Positions 39,761 to 52,013 of a stretch of 64,000 nt of DNA are shown here, piece by piece. Within the stretch, counting starts at the first letter, position 1. Every line of letters begins with the position of its first letter. Origin of the DNA: Atriophallophorus winterbourni (Eukaryota > Platyhelminthes > Trematoda > Plagiorchiida > Microphallidae); contig JACCGJ010011207.1 in assembly GCA_013407085.1 (NCBI GenBank), positions 24,371 to 88,370 of the forward strand, read 5' to 3'. Below the pieces are notes generated by a model. That model did not search any database. It was not told where the DNA came from and saw only the letters and a program-made list of their open reading frames with translations. The translations under genes and the position numbers were made by a program.

Positions 39761-40199
39761 AGCTCTCATAAAGTAAGTGGCATTTTATTTCTCGTTTATA
39801 AACGGGAGAACACTAGTACGAGTGATCTACCTATTTTTCTAATTATGGAGAGTATTTAAAAGTTATTTCATCCATTGGCGGTCCTGACTCGCGACAAAGC
39901 TGCAGGATGAAGTTTATCACTGAAGAATTTTACAACCCTGAAGCTATATAATTGTTACGTTGAAGCTAACCGACATCCATTGTTAGCGAGTTCAAACGAA
40001 TAAACGTTAATGTTCATCTCAAGGATAATGGTAAACAAGTCATGTATCAGGACACCAATTAAACCCTTAACGATTTCAAAGGTTTAAATATAGTCACTCA
40101 TTACATGTTGTTGCCTACGTGAGAGAAAATACTGGAGACTTCAATCGTGCCGAGTGATTTTTCTCCACTAACAGTAAATCATGCGAGTTACGAGAAGCT

Positions 40200-40735
40200 T
40201 TACGTTTTTAACACGAACGATGTTGGTTTTATAACAAGAACACATGTCATGGACACAAATTTCTAGATGGGGTCGAACGTATGCGTTTTAAGTAGCAATA
40301 TGTCATGATTTCTGCTTTTAGAAGGAAAATCATATTACTTGAAGTCAGCTCAAACCAGTATCCACGAATCAATAATTTACTGTGCGGCATTAACGCTGAG
40401 TGAATTACACGACACCTTGACCCAAATCTTGTAAACCCTTACTGCCACGAGTTTGCTGTTATTGAGATTAATTTGGAGGTCCTTTATTTATAACTAGTTT
40501 ATGAACCAATCATATGATGCATCATTGTATCTTCATTCCTTATACGGATGAAATTCATCAGCAAAAAGTAAACATCGGCACTTCAAGGCAGACGACAAGT
40601 AATGAAGGAAAATCATGAATAAAAGGCACCCAAGTGCCGAACCATGGGATATTCCACAGATCACGTCGGTTCAATCAAGCGTGGATCCTACTCGAACTCC
40701 TTAATGACCTATCTACAAGGAAGGCTTGTATTCAA
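40200..40735 (-). mobile_element. LINE-W RT scrap, reverse strand
   Basis: Minus strand reads 'DVICGISHGSALGCLLFMIF' and 'SALKCRCLLFADEF', matching 'SGVPQGSVLGPLLFLIFIDD' and 'ALKCPCYIFADD' of LINE-W copy 2 on the plus strand next to it. The catalytic FADD is FADE. It stops a few bases before the plus-strand copy starts, so two LINE-W pieces lie head to head. Confidence 0.65.
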
Positions 40736-40741
40736 GCGTGT

Positions 40742-43480
40742 AGTCAAACGTAAATGTTCTGTGCTGCTGATTCAGAAACTGATTCTATCCCCGAGATGAT
40801 AATTAACAGATATTCTGTAGTCAGATGCGATAGACCTGGTGAAACAAATGGTGGCGGGGTTGCCATTTTTCTTGGGCTTGGTTTTCGGACTACAGAATCG
40901 AGCGTTCGGCTTAGCACGCACAACGTTCAGCTATGCTCCTGCGTCATCCACTCATAGAAGCAATCAATGGTAATAGCGTGCGTTTATATGAGTCCTCAAG
41001 CTGAATTGCAGGATTTGCATAATCTGCTTGAAAATCTCAGTTCATTGCGCTCCGAGGGGTATCAGGTTCTTATAGTGGGTGATTTCAATTTACCCCACAT
41101 ATCATGGTCGACTCAGTGTTCCACCGATAAATTGTCTGAAGACTTTACCGAATGGATTCACACGCATGCTATGCGCCAGCATGTCATTGAGCCAACAAGG
41201 TTTCGACAGGGTTGCTTACCTTCGTTACTGGATCTTGTAGTCTCTTCGAGTGGTGAAATGGTACGACAGGTAGAATACCTCCCTCCGCTAGGGAAGAGTG
41301 ATCATATTATGATAAGCTTTCAGCTAATACTCAGGTATAACAAACCTCCTCCTAAACGGAGGCGCGATTTCAACTGTGTAGTTTGGGATCTTGTAACAGA
41401 AGAAGCTAAAACGATCTTGTCGCAATACACAGGTGACGATGTGGCTGCTAATGGGCAGCTTCTGCATTGCTGTCTCTCGAGCTTGCAAGATAAGTTTGCT
41501 CCGTCGGTTCCTGTCAAGCGGCGCAACAAGCCAATGTGGTTCACACCTGCGATGCGCCGGGTGATTAAATTCAGGGATCGAGCCTGGAAAAGCTATAAGA
41601 CTTCACAGACACAACGGTCCTGGATACAGTATAAGACAGTGAGGAATAAGGCTGTAGCTATTCAACGCAAAGCGAAACGTGAATTTGAAACACGGTTGGC
41701 ACGCAATATCAAGCAGTGCCCAAAGCGTTACTATAGCTATGCCCAATCTAAAGGCAAAACGCGCGAGTGGATCGGTAACCTGCAACAGGATAACGGACCC
41801 CATATAGTTTCAGATGTCGAAAAGGCTTTCGCGTTTCTCAAACACTTTCAGTCAGTCCAGAGAATTGACCGCCAAATAGACCCGCCTATCACACCAGTCT
41901 CTGTAAAATCGGATGGCATTGCTGCACTCGAGGGACTATATTTCACTAATGAGGAGATTAGACTTCAGCTTGCAGCAACTAACCCACATAAGTCTGCAGG
42001 CCCAGACGGTATTCACCCTCAGTTTATTAGAAACTTGGCGCCCGTACTAGCTGAGAGCGTGGGTCGTCTTTTTAACGCATCGCTGGTGCATGGAGTTATT
42101 CCGAGTGATTGGAAGCTAGCCGATGTTATCCCGATACACAAAAGCGGCAGTCGTTCATCTGTCTGTAATTATAGACCGGTAAGCCTTACTGTCATTCTGT
42201 GTAAGATCTTAGAGAGGCTTATCAGAGATCGGATCTGCAGGCACTTAGTTGAGTTTCGTTGCTGGACTCTGCTCAACATGGCTTCCTTAAAGGAAAGTCG
42301 TGCCTAACAAACCTCTTGGGCTTTCTAAACGAGGTCACCAGAAAATTGGATAAGGGCCAACAGGTTGAGGTTTTCTACTTGGACTTCTGCAAGGCTTTCG
42401 ACTCAGTGAACCATAGACTGCTCGCTACCAAACTAGGCTATATGGGTATCGTTGGTCCTCTAAGGAACTGGATAGTAGGCTTCTTAAGCAACAGGTACTT
42501 TCGTGTCAGGGTGGGCAGTACGTACTCACCGAAAGTAAGGGTTACGAGTGGAGTACCGCAGGGATCTGTACTCGGGCCGCTACTTTTCCTTATCTTCATC
42601 GATGACTTGGCAGCGGCGCTCAAGTGTCCCTGCTACATTTTTGCGGATGATGTCAAGTTTATTGGATCACCGAACGAACGTGATTTTATTGACGATATTG
42701 AAAAGGTTATCAAGTGGTCTGTTACATGGATCTACCAGTTAACTTCTCAAAAAGCTATCTCTTGTCGAAAGTCGGCAAGAAGCTGGCGGTAGCTGGCCAG
42801 ATGGTACACTTGTGATAACTGGGGTGCCGAGAGTACGCGACTTAGGTATAGAGATTTCTGCGGACTTCAAATGGGCTGATCAATGTGCAGCTGCTGCACA
42901 TCGTGCTAGGAGCGCGCTGTTTCGCCTTCGATCAGTTTTATCCTGCAGGTCCCCGGAGGTTTTCATACCGATATACAAGGCTGTCGTTAGACCTCATCTC
43001 GAGTACTGCATTCAAGCTTGGTCACTTATCTTGAAAAATATTGCAAGGCTTGAGGGTGTTCAGCGCCTTGCTACTCGTATGATCGAAGGGCAATCAGGTA
43101 GATCTTATGAGCAAAGACTATTAAGTCTAGGGCTCTTTTCACTGAAAAGAAGGCGGCTGCGTGGGGATCTGATAGAAACCTTCAAGATCATGGCCGGTTT
43201 TAGTACTATTCAACCAGGTGAAATGTATGTTCTCGCACCCAATGTGGGTACTCGAGGTCACCCTCTGAAACTGGCCAAACAACATGTCAGGTCTAATGCT
43301 CGTAAGCACTTCTTCAGTGAAAGAGTAGTAAGCTACTGGAACTGCCTACCTGAAGATGTCATGAACTCTAACTCTGTAATGTGTTTCGAGAATAGACTCG
43401 ATGCCGTATGGAGCTCATTATTTCCTGCATTTTGCCCCTAATTGAATAATGATATTGTATTTACCTGGTCTTTGAAATGC
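40742..43480 (+). mobile_element. CR1/Jockey-like LINE, younger copy (LINE-W copy 2)
   Basis: 5'-truncated LINE. The apurinic-type endonuclease starts inside the domain ('YSVVRCDRPGETNGGGVAIF', 40754-40957). After a one-codon frame break it continues in a 446-codon frame (40967-42307): 'VIACVYMSPQAEL', catalytic 'VGDFNLPHISW', 'LGKSDHIMI'. RT blocks are 'SAGPDGIHPQFIRNLAP', 'WKLADVIPIHKSGSRSSVCN', 'YRPVSLT'. After a frameshift near 42270 come 'QHGFLKGKSC', 'DFCKAFDSVNHRLLATKLGY', 'SGVPQGSVLGPLLFLIFIDD' and 'FADDVKFIG' (42259-42792). After another shift the C-terminal part is 43441-bounded (42812-43441) with 'VRPHLEYCIQAWS' and 'KRRRLRGDLIETFKIM'. All catalytic residues remain; three frame breaks make it inactive. 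ORF1 is absent. Confidence 0.85.
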
Positions 43481-43487
43481 ACTAATG

Positions 43488-43510
43488 TCTCCTCACCTTT
43501 GGTGAGGGGA
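43488..43510 (+). other. 3' UTR hairpin of LINE-W copy 2
   Basis: 'tctcctcacc' TTT 'ggtgagggga' forms a 10 bp stem (one T-G pair) with a TTT loop, 46 bp past the LINE-W stop codon. LINE 3' hairpins can serve as the recognition site of the element's own RT. Confidence 0.6.
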
Positions 43511-43539
43511 GTTTTTGCCTTACATTCCAGGTAACCATC

Positions 43540-43965
43540 CTACCAGGAGAAATCTGTAAACCTATTTTGTTTGAAGTGGTGGGCGCTCTTTTTGGCATAA
43601 CACCGGAAGAAATCTGGACGCGCGATTGGCGACCTAGCCACTTATCGTCCTGTGCAACCTGAACCTGAACCAGAACCTGAACTTGATCTGCAGAATACGG
43701 TGGTCTGGCTGGGGTACGTTCTTTGTATGGATGATCGACGCCTTTCTCGCCTAGCTCTTTTTGCTCTCGCTGGACCTGATTGGAAACGTCGCCGTGGCAG
43801 ACAAAGGAATACATGGCGGAAGACCCTCAAGCGTCTAACAGCCCCACTAGCTATCGTGGAAACATCGCGCTTACCCTGGTGGGGTCCGACGGACAGTTGA
43901 GATATGTGGTTGATAATACACAGTGGCTAGAATCCTGCCGTGCTTGTGTTTCCTTCCTTATTCCA
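43540..43965 (+). mobile_element. LINE 3' tail, 'LGYV' type
   Basis: Begins with the 'tctggacgcgcgattggcga' block also seen at 36.9 kb, then encodes 'WLGYVLCMDDRRLSRLALFA' and 'GPDWKRRRGRQRNTWRKTL', 'RLPWWGPTDS', 'QWLESCRACVSFL'. This is the terminal segment of a LINE different from LINE-W. The short 'cctgaacctgaaccagaacc' run before it is a degenerate hexamer repeat. Confidence 0.65.
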
Positions 43966-45555
43966 GAGAAGAGAAAAAAGATCAAAAACAGCATGTGTAA
44001 ACAGGCAGACAAATATCCCTTATTTTTCCTTTTTTATTTCTTTCATCATGTAACTTTTTCATGGTATACGCGTTGGCACATCGTCTGTTAAGACTTGTGT
44101 GATAATGATAATAAAAAAGTGGTCTACGTAATCAAATGGTGGGCTACAAATTTGTTGATTGCTATAACTGGCTTTTTATCATAAAGCATCTCAATGACAA
44201 AATAAAGAAAATAAGGGTTCAGTCTAGCAGGATCTACTTTCGAAAAATGTTTCTTGAGTTACACTAAGCAGAAATGTGGACAAATTTTTTTACCCCTTGG
44301 GAACGATTTTTTTAATACTTTCAAAACGATGCTGTCATGTTGACAGGAATATATTTGCTAGGAGTTGAACTTCAACCAGCATTGTGTATCGGTATTTCCA
44401 TGGTCTATCTCAAAATCTTCAAAACAGCTTCCAGATAAAAACAATAATTGAAGAGATTGCACTTTGGTTTGGCCAATACTGGAGTAAGATGCATTTACAT
44501 AGTTGAGTGGATACCATCCGGTCCCTTAGATTTGTTGACGCAAAAATTCTAATGGCATCATACACGTCGGCCTCATTAAAATGATACTCGTCTATTGCAG
44601 CTGCAGCCGTTATCGGTTTGCTAAGCAGCACACAGGCTGCACTTGAAGAATTATCTGTCAGTTAAACGCTATGGAAAACCTTTGAGAGGGCAGTTGACTC
44701 AGAGGTGCAGGTAACAGCAGCTGTTCCGTTCTACATTTTAAATCTCCGATGTTTCACTGAGCGAAGCTCCAAAATCTGCATGTACAGCATAATCAATAAT
44801 TGCAAAATGTTTATCCAATCATATGTTAGTACGTATGATCACGACTGCATTTTCGAGGTCACTACTGCAGAGGAAAATTTAGTTCAATATTAATAAAGGC
44901 AAATATTATGTACTAAATGCATCCACAAAATCAGTAAATGATATGATTTTATAATTGAAAAATACTGACATTGTGGAAAATATCTTTGGTTGTTCCAAAG
45001 AGAACTGAATGTCGACGGATAATGATTCTCAAAGATGCATGATATTTCTGTGTTGTAGAATTTTCGGCACCTTTTGTTCGGATTGTTCAAAGTAGATCTG
45101 TATAACTTAAAAATGACTAGTTATCTCGTTAGATGAACAAAAAGGAATTGATTTCACCAAGTTGCGGTCTTCTGCGGCATGTTTTATATAGGCGTGTTCA
45201 GAGAAATCCAGTGAGTGTTCTTTTGAATGTTGTGAAACCTAATTTAATATTAGTACCCGGGTTTGCAATTATTATGTACATAATCATTCAGGAAATCAAC
45301 GCTAAGAGTTTAAATATTTTCATTATGAGAAATGAAGACAGATAAGATTTGATTTTGTGTAAAGAGGATATAAACCTAATAGATTCTGAGAAAAATTCCA
45401 CAGTTCAGTATATTTAGTAATTTACCAATTGGTCTGTACTTTATACGGAACGTTAGTTATATAATTCTTTTCACTGATCCTCCAGTTCTACTTGAACTTA
45501 TGCTGTATATGAAAATTCGAAATTATTTCTAGATTATCCGATGACAGTATTGTGA
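43966..45555. other. intergenic, nothing recognised
   Basis: AT-rich, no family-like coding frame, no structured repeat noticed in 1.6 kb. Confidence 0.5.
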
Positions 45556-46017
45556 AAAAGAAGAAGAAGAAGAAAACTTTGTGCGTTAAAACGAATTTTC
45601 AGTTAATCAAAATAGTTTAAACACAGAATTTTAATGCGAATAAGAGGGACGACAAACTTTGATGGGAAAATTTGAGATTGCCAATCACATTCAAATCCAA
45701 AACAGCTTCGTTTTCGTCTGCAGGCATTAGGCTTTTTGATTGTGATGGGAGTTGGTGAAAAGTCATGCTGCACGATTTTTAAACCCTCATGTATAAGTTT
45801 TCTTTCGCATTTTTCTGACCGGCGCATCAAATTTCCCATCACTCAAAATAAAGATATTGCGCAGTATTTAAAGCGTGCGGGGCATCAAACGTCCTTCGTT
45901 TACATGTTCGCGACATGTTAAAACGTTTTAAAAACAAAAGGTTCCGTGTTGACTAAAAAAATAAAAACGCATGAAACCATTAATTTTGAGCACGGCCGAT
46001 TTAAAGGCCCCGCTCCA
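45556..46017 (-). mobile_element. 462-bp-type retroposon R4, copy 1
   Basis: Reverse copy, about 90 percent identical by eye to the 462 bp block inserted in the BEL 5' LTR (51343-51804). On the minus strand it runs from 'gagcggggccttt' (46015) to a (TTC)n tail at 45558-45571. It contains a reading frame ending 'FPSKFVVPLIRIKILCLNYF' stop, disrupted upstream by a frameshift near 45845. AATAAA is changed here (gcacaaag). Class unknown. Confidence 0.75.
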
Positions 46018-46491
46018 AATTTGAAGAATACGATTAGTATGTGCTTAAATTGCAAAATCGTAACGGAAAAAGTCCAGTTGCATACATCGTTCTTCAAAAA
46101 CTTTTCTGTGTTATAAACAATTGAGGAATTTGAGAAAAAATCAGGAACCAAGAATTAATATTTTATGGTGAAAGAAATAAACAGTCGCTTTACTTTTATT
46201 ATTGGATGACAGCAATAGACATACAAAGGATTAAATCAAAATTTTATTAAGGTGTTTGCTTTGTGTGGGGAAGTCAGTATACATGGCTGATTGTAGTGTG
46301 ATCTTTAATATACTCTGGTGTAAGCTGGTTGTATGAATCCGAATTGATGTTTTTGGCGCGCGCTTGAATACGGTACGTGATCTCAATTACATTTTTATAT
46401 TACTTTTTCCTCTAAACGCTACATACCGGAACCAATAACTTGTGATAATATCCTAAAGGTAAAATTTACGTTTCACGATATTCGATATAAT

Positions 46492-47303
46492 ATGCATCCT
46501 AAAACATCAATCTCACGCCGCATCAAAATTCGTAAAATTCCTCAAACAAGAAATTGCACCGTAAGGTTAGATAATGACACTTTTATAATCTTAAATAAAT
46601 TTGAAGAATTAGAATCTGAAATATTGAGTCTACGTAACGAAATAACAACTACTCAGACATTATTTGATTCTCTTAAACCTTTATTATTTCTTATAAAGCC
46701 TAATTTCATTATTGATAAGGATATCCCTATACAAACCAATAAATTCGTTGAAACTCTTTGTACTAAAATTACTCAAAGAGAAACTCGTTTTAGGAATATC
46801 ATTTTATTTAATGTAGCTGATAATTATTCTTTAAATGAGTTGAAAAGGTGTTTTCTCACTTCATACGGTATTCCGGTAGATTGTGCTGATTTTGTCGGTT
46901 TACGCAAGAACAGCCTGAAACAAGGAACTCCAATACCTTTAAAATTCACCGACAAATGTTTCGTTTTCTATATATCAGAGAATAGAAATATTATGAAATC
47001 CATTCCCAGCCAGACCTCACCCCTATGCAGAGGCGTTTCGGTCATAGGAAACGCAAAATTAAAGTTATTCCCACAACTCAGTCTTTTTCTGATTCATCTG
47101 AGTGTATGCAGTGTGATTCACATGTAGTTACTACACCTCTAAGAAGCCAAGATTTATCACCTGCATACGACATAGTTCACAGAACACCGTCACCCACTAA
47201 GCGTTCACTTCCCTTACCTACTTTAAGACAGACACAACCTCTTCTCCCAAATCCTGGCTCATTTAGAAACACGGCATTCAAGAAACCCCAAACCAACAAA
47301 TGA
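46492..47303 (+). pseudogene. LINE-X ORF1 (coiled coil and RRM-like)
   Basis: 46492-47127, then shifted frame 47025-47303. Residues about 35-55 ('LNKFEELESEILSLRNEITT') look like a short coiled coil. The following 'RFRNIILFNVADNYSLNELK' is like the RRM-like RNA-binding core of LINE ORF1 proteins ('R..NiiifGlpE'). The tail is Pro/Thr-rich. ORF1 proteins bind the LINE RNA and help reverse transcription. Broken near residue 180. Confidence 0.65.
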
Positions 47304-47650
47304 CGTTGGTGAATAATAATATGCACGCACATTATACCAGTTACCGTATTCAACCACCATACCCTCCTAAACAGTATGATCAGTCTCACATTGACTACAC
47401 CTTACTTCACAGACCCTCCCCTTACTCCCCTGATTATTATGCTTATCCATTTTACTCCTCTAATTATTTGACTCAAAATCCTCCATTTTATAATCGATAC
47501 ACATCTCAATACGTACCATACACGCCTTTTATAACCATGCCAATTTTTAAAAAAAATAATAAATCAAATATTAATTGCTCTAAATTTTCGTCTCAACTTA
47601 CTTCCACTCCTTTCAATCCTGCTCCTTCTTGTGTTAGTATTCTACTAATA

Positions 47651-50460
47651 AATGCCCGATCAATTACCCTTTAAATTTAAATGCTAAAATCTTTTCTCAT
47701 TACGAACTTAGTAGACATTATTCTTATAACTGAAACGTGGACCCGAGATGACCAGCCTGACTCAACACTTATAGTACCTAATTACCAGATATTCGGGAAT
47801 AACCGAACTTTGGAACGGGGAGGTGGTACTCTTATCTATGTTCATTTCAAATTTAAAGCTGATACCTTTACTTCACCTTGTCTGACAGAACTAGAAGACT
47901 TAACATGGATTGTATTACCATCCTTAGATCTCTTAATAGCTTTTATTTATTATCCACCGTCTTCAACCATCTCTAAAATGGATTCCTTGATTATTGCGTT
48001 TATAGAAGCATCTTTACACGACACGAAATATAAGCTTATTGCTGGTGACTTCAACATGCCAAAATTAAACTGTCACGATCCTGCACATCACAGCTGCTAT
48101 ACACTTTTCACTAGAACGATTGACTTACTAGGATATAAACAATTTATTGACCAACCTACAAGAAAGGACAATATCGTAGACCTAGTCTTCACTCTGAGCA
48201 TTATTCCAGCTAACGTGAAGGTAATTCCATCTTTCCTTAACAGTGACCATAGAATATTATCATTCCAAATATTATGCGCCACAACTTCTGTCAATTCTTC
48301 GCAGCCATCTAATAATAAGCATACCCACAACTACATTAACTGGAATCTACTGTCAGAAGTCATTAGAACAGAAGACTGGAGCCGATTCTTCCTCTCTAGT
48401 GATTTCACTACAGTCTCTTCAACATTTCATTCACAATTGAGAGGGTTACTTACGAAGGCAACATTTAAGCTCATTAGGCACACAAAATTAACGAAAGCCC
48501 AGAAAATAGAAATGAAAATGATGAAACTACATTCCGTTGCTGTAAAAACACATGACATGTTCGCCCTTCTTCGTTCTTATGAACTATCAAGAAGTCACAG
48601 ATATGCTTCAGACAGCACGCTTAGAGCCGACAAAAACAAAGCTCTTATAAGTCAGGATAAGCCGAAATCACTAAGTAAACTTTTCAAGTTAAGATCATCC
48701 AACTCACTTAGCAACATAGATTTTATTATCAAATATTGTAATTCATCCGCAGTTGGAACAATTGTTAGTTCATCTGATGCTATCTGCGAAGAATTCCTTC
48801 TGTACTTCAACTCTACCTACAACAATTCAAACTACGTTTACACAACCAGTCATCTTCCTTCGCCGAATACACTAAATACTTTGAGTATAAACCTGAGCGA
48901 CATAAATAAATTATGTCAGCAATCAACTGACAGTCTTAAAACTGACACAGCAGGCATACCTCCAGCCATATGCAAAATGGGTGGAAAAGACTTTCAACTT
49001 CTCCTGCTTAACCTATTAAACGCATCTATTGAATCTGGTACTTTTCCGGTAGAATGGAAACACTCAATTGTTATACCTAGATACAAATCTGGCTCAAAAC
49101 ACTTAGTTACTAACTACCGACCAATAAATCACACAGCCCTCTCATCAAGATTATTTGAAAAAATTGTAAAGAAAGCTATGCTTGAATACCTGACACCTAG
49201 TTTCTTTTCTAAGGCGCAGCACGGATTCCTTAATAAAAGATCCAGCATTACTTGCCAGCTAGAATACTTAGACTGCATCACAAGTTCAATTGAAATTGGC
49301 TTCTCAGTTATAGTTGTCTTCTTTGATATAACCAAAGCTTTCGACACAATACCGCATAACCTATTACTATCTTAGCTAAGTTCATTTGGTATAGGTAGCA
49401 ATCTTCATTCTTGGCTCACTTCTTTTCTTACAGATCTCACATACTGTGTTGAGGTTAATGGTCACAGATCGCGCTCCTTGCCGATTCCAAGTGGCGTGAT
49501 ACAAGGCAGTGTTTTAGGTCCATTACTTTTTCTCCTATACATAAATGATGTACATACAGTCGTCTCTCATAGTAAACTATTCTTGTTCGCAGATGACATG
49601 AAAGTAGTAATTTCCTTCCCATCTTCTAAAGCACAAACTTACGTTGCCAGACTGAACAAAGATTTGAATGCTTATCCAAATGGGGTAAAATTAATGGTCT
49701 CACATTTTCTGTAGAAAAATCTAAGTTCATGCCTTTAGGATGTACAATTCCTGATAACTCAATCCTTCCTAATAGTTATCCTATTCAAATTATCGATTGT
49801 ACACGTGATCTTGAGTTCAAATATTTAGCATTGCTTACATTCAACGAGCATATACATCACGTGATCTCAAAAGCAAAGCAGAGTGTTAATATGATTCATA
49901 AGTTCTTTACTCTCCCACACTGTATGTTAGAACTTTAAAAACTTTTCACAATACCCCTCTTTTATTACTTTAATATAATATATAGCAGTATAAATAAAAC
50001 CGATACCATCCTTTTGGAAAAAGTACAACGTACATTTACCAAATCAATCACCGGATATAGCTCGAATCAATCATATAGAGAAAGATGTAAGCAGCTCAAG
50101 CAAGAACCACTATGGTTCCGTAGAATTAGACACAACATAATACTGTTATTTAGAATAATATCTTCTGATAATATAGATATAAATTCGTCTATTCGCTTCC
50201 GACAAGGTTTTAGATATAATTTAGGAAACGAAGATAACCTAGTGGAATTACCCAGATCCCGTCGAAAGTAAGAAGTAACTTCTATCTAAATAAATACGCT
50301 AAACTCTGGAATATTCTTCCGAAAAACAAGACTTTGTACCTCACTATTTGATTTTAAATCACATCTGAATTCATTTCTCACAGTTGAAAAATTAATGAAA
50401 CTTCTCAACCTAGATGTCTCATTAGATAAACTATACAATCATAGCATTGCTGGATATTAA
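47651..50460 (+). pseudogene. LINE-X ORF2, endonuclease and reverse transcriptase
   Basis: A 564-codon frame (47681-49375) holds the APE-type endonuclease: 'ITETWTRDDQPDS', 'NNRTLERGGGTLIYV', catalytic 'IAGDFNMPKLN', 'LNSDHRIL'. It also holds the RT start: 'WKHSIVIPRYKSGSKH', 'NYRPINHTALSSR', 'QHGFLNKRSSITCQ', 'FFDITKAFDTIPHNLLL'. A TAG at 49373-49375 and later shifts interrupt 'SGVIQGSVLGPLLFLLYIND' and the active site 'LFADDMKVV' (49478-49714). Then come 'PLWFRRIRHNIILLFRII' (50014-50271) and an end near 50460 ('YNHSIAGY'). Both RT aspartates and the EN residues are kept. Confidence 0.8.
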
Positions 50461-50955
50461 CATTGATATAAGTTTTTCAACTTTCATAGTAAACAGTTAC
50501 TCCGTCCCTTAGTATTTATTTTCCAGATTACCTCTTTACATTCATATGAAAAATTCCGGTTCACAAACGAGTCAACACTGGGACGCCAAATCTTCTACGA
50601 ATACCCACGAAAAGACACTCTCCATCCAGAACATATATTCGACAATATTAATGTGTTCCAACTGAACATTTTTGAAGATTCTCTTTCTTCGAGATTCCTC
50701 ACATCTTCGATGTTCCGGTCCATCGTTCATCAATATTCTTCGTATCATTTTTCTCCTCACCCGATTTTCTTTTCATACAATAACTGTTCATGTATTGAAT
50801 TTCTGTAAAACTGATTGATTATCATTTACCTGGACCATTTTAACGAACGAAAAATTATCGGCACGTATGACTCTGAAAATGTTAATAATCATTGTCCATT
50901 TTTATGAATAATGTATACAAACAACTTTGATAATTATCGATTATGCTTAGCATGC

Positions 50956-50969
50956 CTTGGAATTCCAAG
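50956..50969. other. 3'-terminal hairpin of LINE-X copy 1
   Basis: CTTGGAATTCCAAG, a perfect palindrome after 'agcatgc'. LINE-X copy 2 ends with 'gcatgcCTTGGATGTCCAAG' (60217-60230): the stem is the same, the loop differs. A conserved terminal stem with free loop suggests an RNA signal. Confidence 0.75.
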
Positions 50970-51001
50970 AATGAAATATATTTATAAATTCCTCTTCTGG
51001 T

Positions 51002-51983
51002 CTGGCAAGATCAAACGAACTGGAGAAATTTGTTTCCAATCCTACACCCGTGTTCCTTATCAAGTTTTTTGTGTCAAAATTATCGCGTGATATTTCTGTT
51101 TGTTCTTTAAATAAAAAATAACATTTAAACTAAATGTTAAATGTGTGAGAGTTTTCTTTCCCGAACATTGTTTCTTTGTTCAACTGCACCTGGGCTTCAG
51201 CACATTTTGATTTGTCCGTTACCCGCGTTTACCCTTATTGGAAAACGGTAATTTTTTGTGCACTCAACTGAGTTGTTTCACCTAGGTTTATTGGATGCGT
51301 TGGGTTTGCATTGAAACCTGTATTCGATTATTGTTGAGGTTTTCGGAGCGGGGCCTTTGAATCGGCCGTGTTCAAAATTAATGTTTTCATGCGTTTTTAT
51401 TTTTTCATTCAACACGGAACCTTTTGTTTTTGAAACGTTTTAACATGTCGCGAACATGTAAACGAAGGACCTTTGATGCCTCGCACAAGTTAAATGCTGC
51501 GCAATATTTTTTATTTCGAAGGATGGGGAATTTGCTGCGCCGGTCAGAAAAATGCGAAAGAAAAATCATACATGAGGGTTTAGAAATCGTGCAGCATGAC
51601 TTTTTACCAACTTCCATCACAATCACAAAGTCTAATGCCTGCAGACGGAGCCGAAGCTGTTTTGATTTTGAATGTGACTGGCAATCTCAAATTTTCCCAT
51701 CAAAGTTTGACGTCCCTCTTATTCGTATTGAAATTCTGTGTTTAAACTATTTTGATTAACTGAAAATTCGTTTTAACGAATAAAGTTTTCTTCTTCTTCT
51801 TCTTGTTATATTTTGCTTTTTAATCGTCTTTGTTAATATAGTACAGCGTAAATTGACGTATTGTTCTGATTTAGGATCGATTCGTAAACGCTCGTCACTC
51901 GCGGTAGAAGAATCTCGTGGCTTATGAAAGGCGACTAGTTTCCGTGACAGAAACTATTCCTCAGTGACGATTTGGTCGCTACA
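51002..51983 (+). repeat. BEL 5' LTR with R4 insertion
   Basis: Matches the 3' LTR on both sides of 51343-51804. 982 minus 462 equals 520, the exact length of the intact 3' LTR. Ends '...cgatttggtcgctaca'. Confidence 0.85.
51343..51804 (+). mobile_element. 462 bp retroposon R4, copy 2, nested in the LTR
   Basis: Interrupts 'gaggttt/gttatattttg' of the LTR, as the intact 3' LTR shows. Starts 'tcggagcggggcctttgaat', ends with 'acgaataaagttttc' (AATAAA) and (TTC)n, so it looks retroposed. A 111-codon frame (51424-51759) includes 'MSRTCKRRTFDASHK', 'RRSEKCERKIIHEGLEIVQH', 'NACRRSRSCFDFECDW' and 'LIRIEILCLNYFD'; no known domain. About 12 of the last 79 residues differ from copy 1, which argues against strong selection on the protein. 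May be a SINE-like element or a retrocopy of an unknown transcript. No clear target duplication. Confidence 0.75.
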
Positions 51984-52013
51984 GTACTTAACGTCGAATT
52001 TGCTGACGTCAAT

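Larger units (their letters stand above)
46380..50985 (+). mobile_element. LINE-X copy 1, nearly full length with ORF1, EN and RT
   Basis: 5' UTR from about 46.38 kb, ORF1 46492-47303 (two frames), ORF2 from about 47.65 kb to 50.46 kb, then a 3' UTR of about 0.5 kb ending in a hairpin at 50956-50969. Both ORFs have several breaks, so the copy is dead but young enough to show the whole plan. Related copies are 58144-60232 and 61577-63150. Similarity suggests the CR1/Jockey group; the family name is not known to me. Confidence 0.85.

Noticed and set aside
43482..43830. Minus-strand frames rich in Arg, Gln and Ser/Gly
   Set aside because: Antisense of the LINE 'LGYV' tail and of the 'cctgaacctgaacc' hexamer run.
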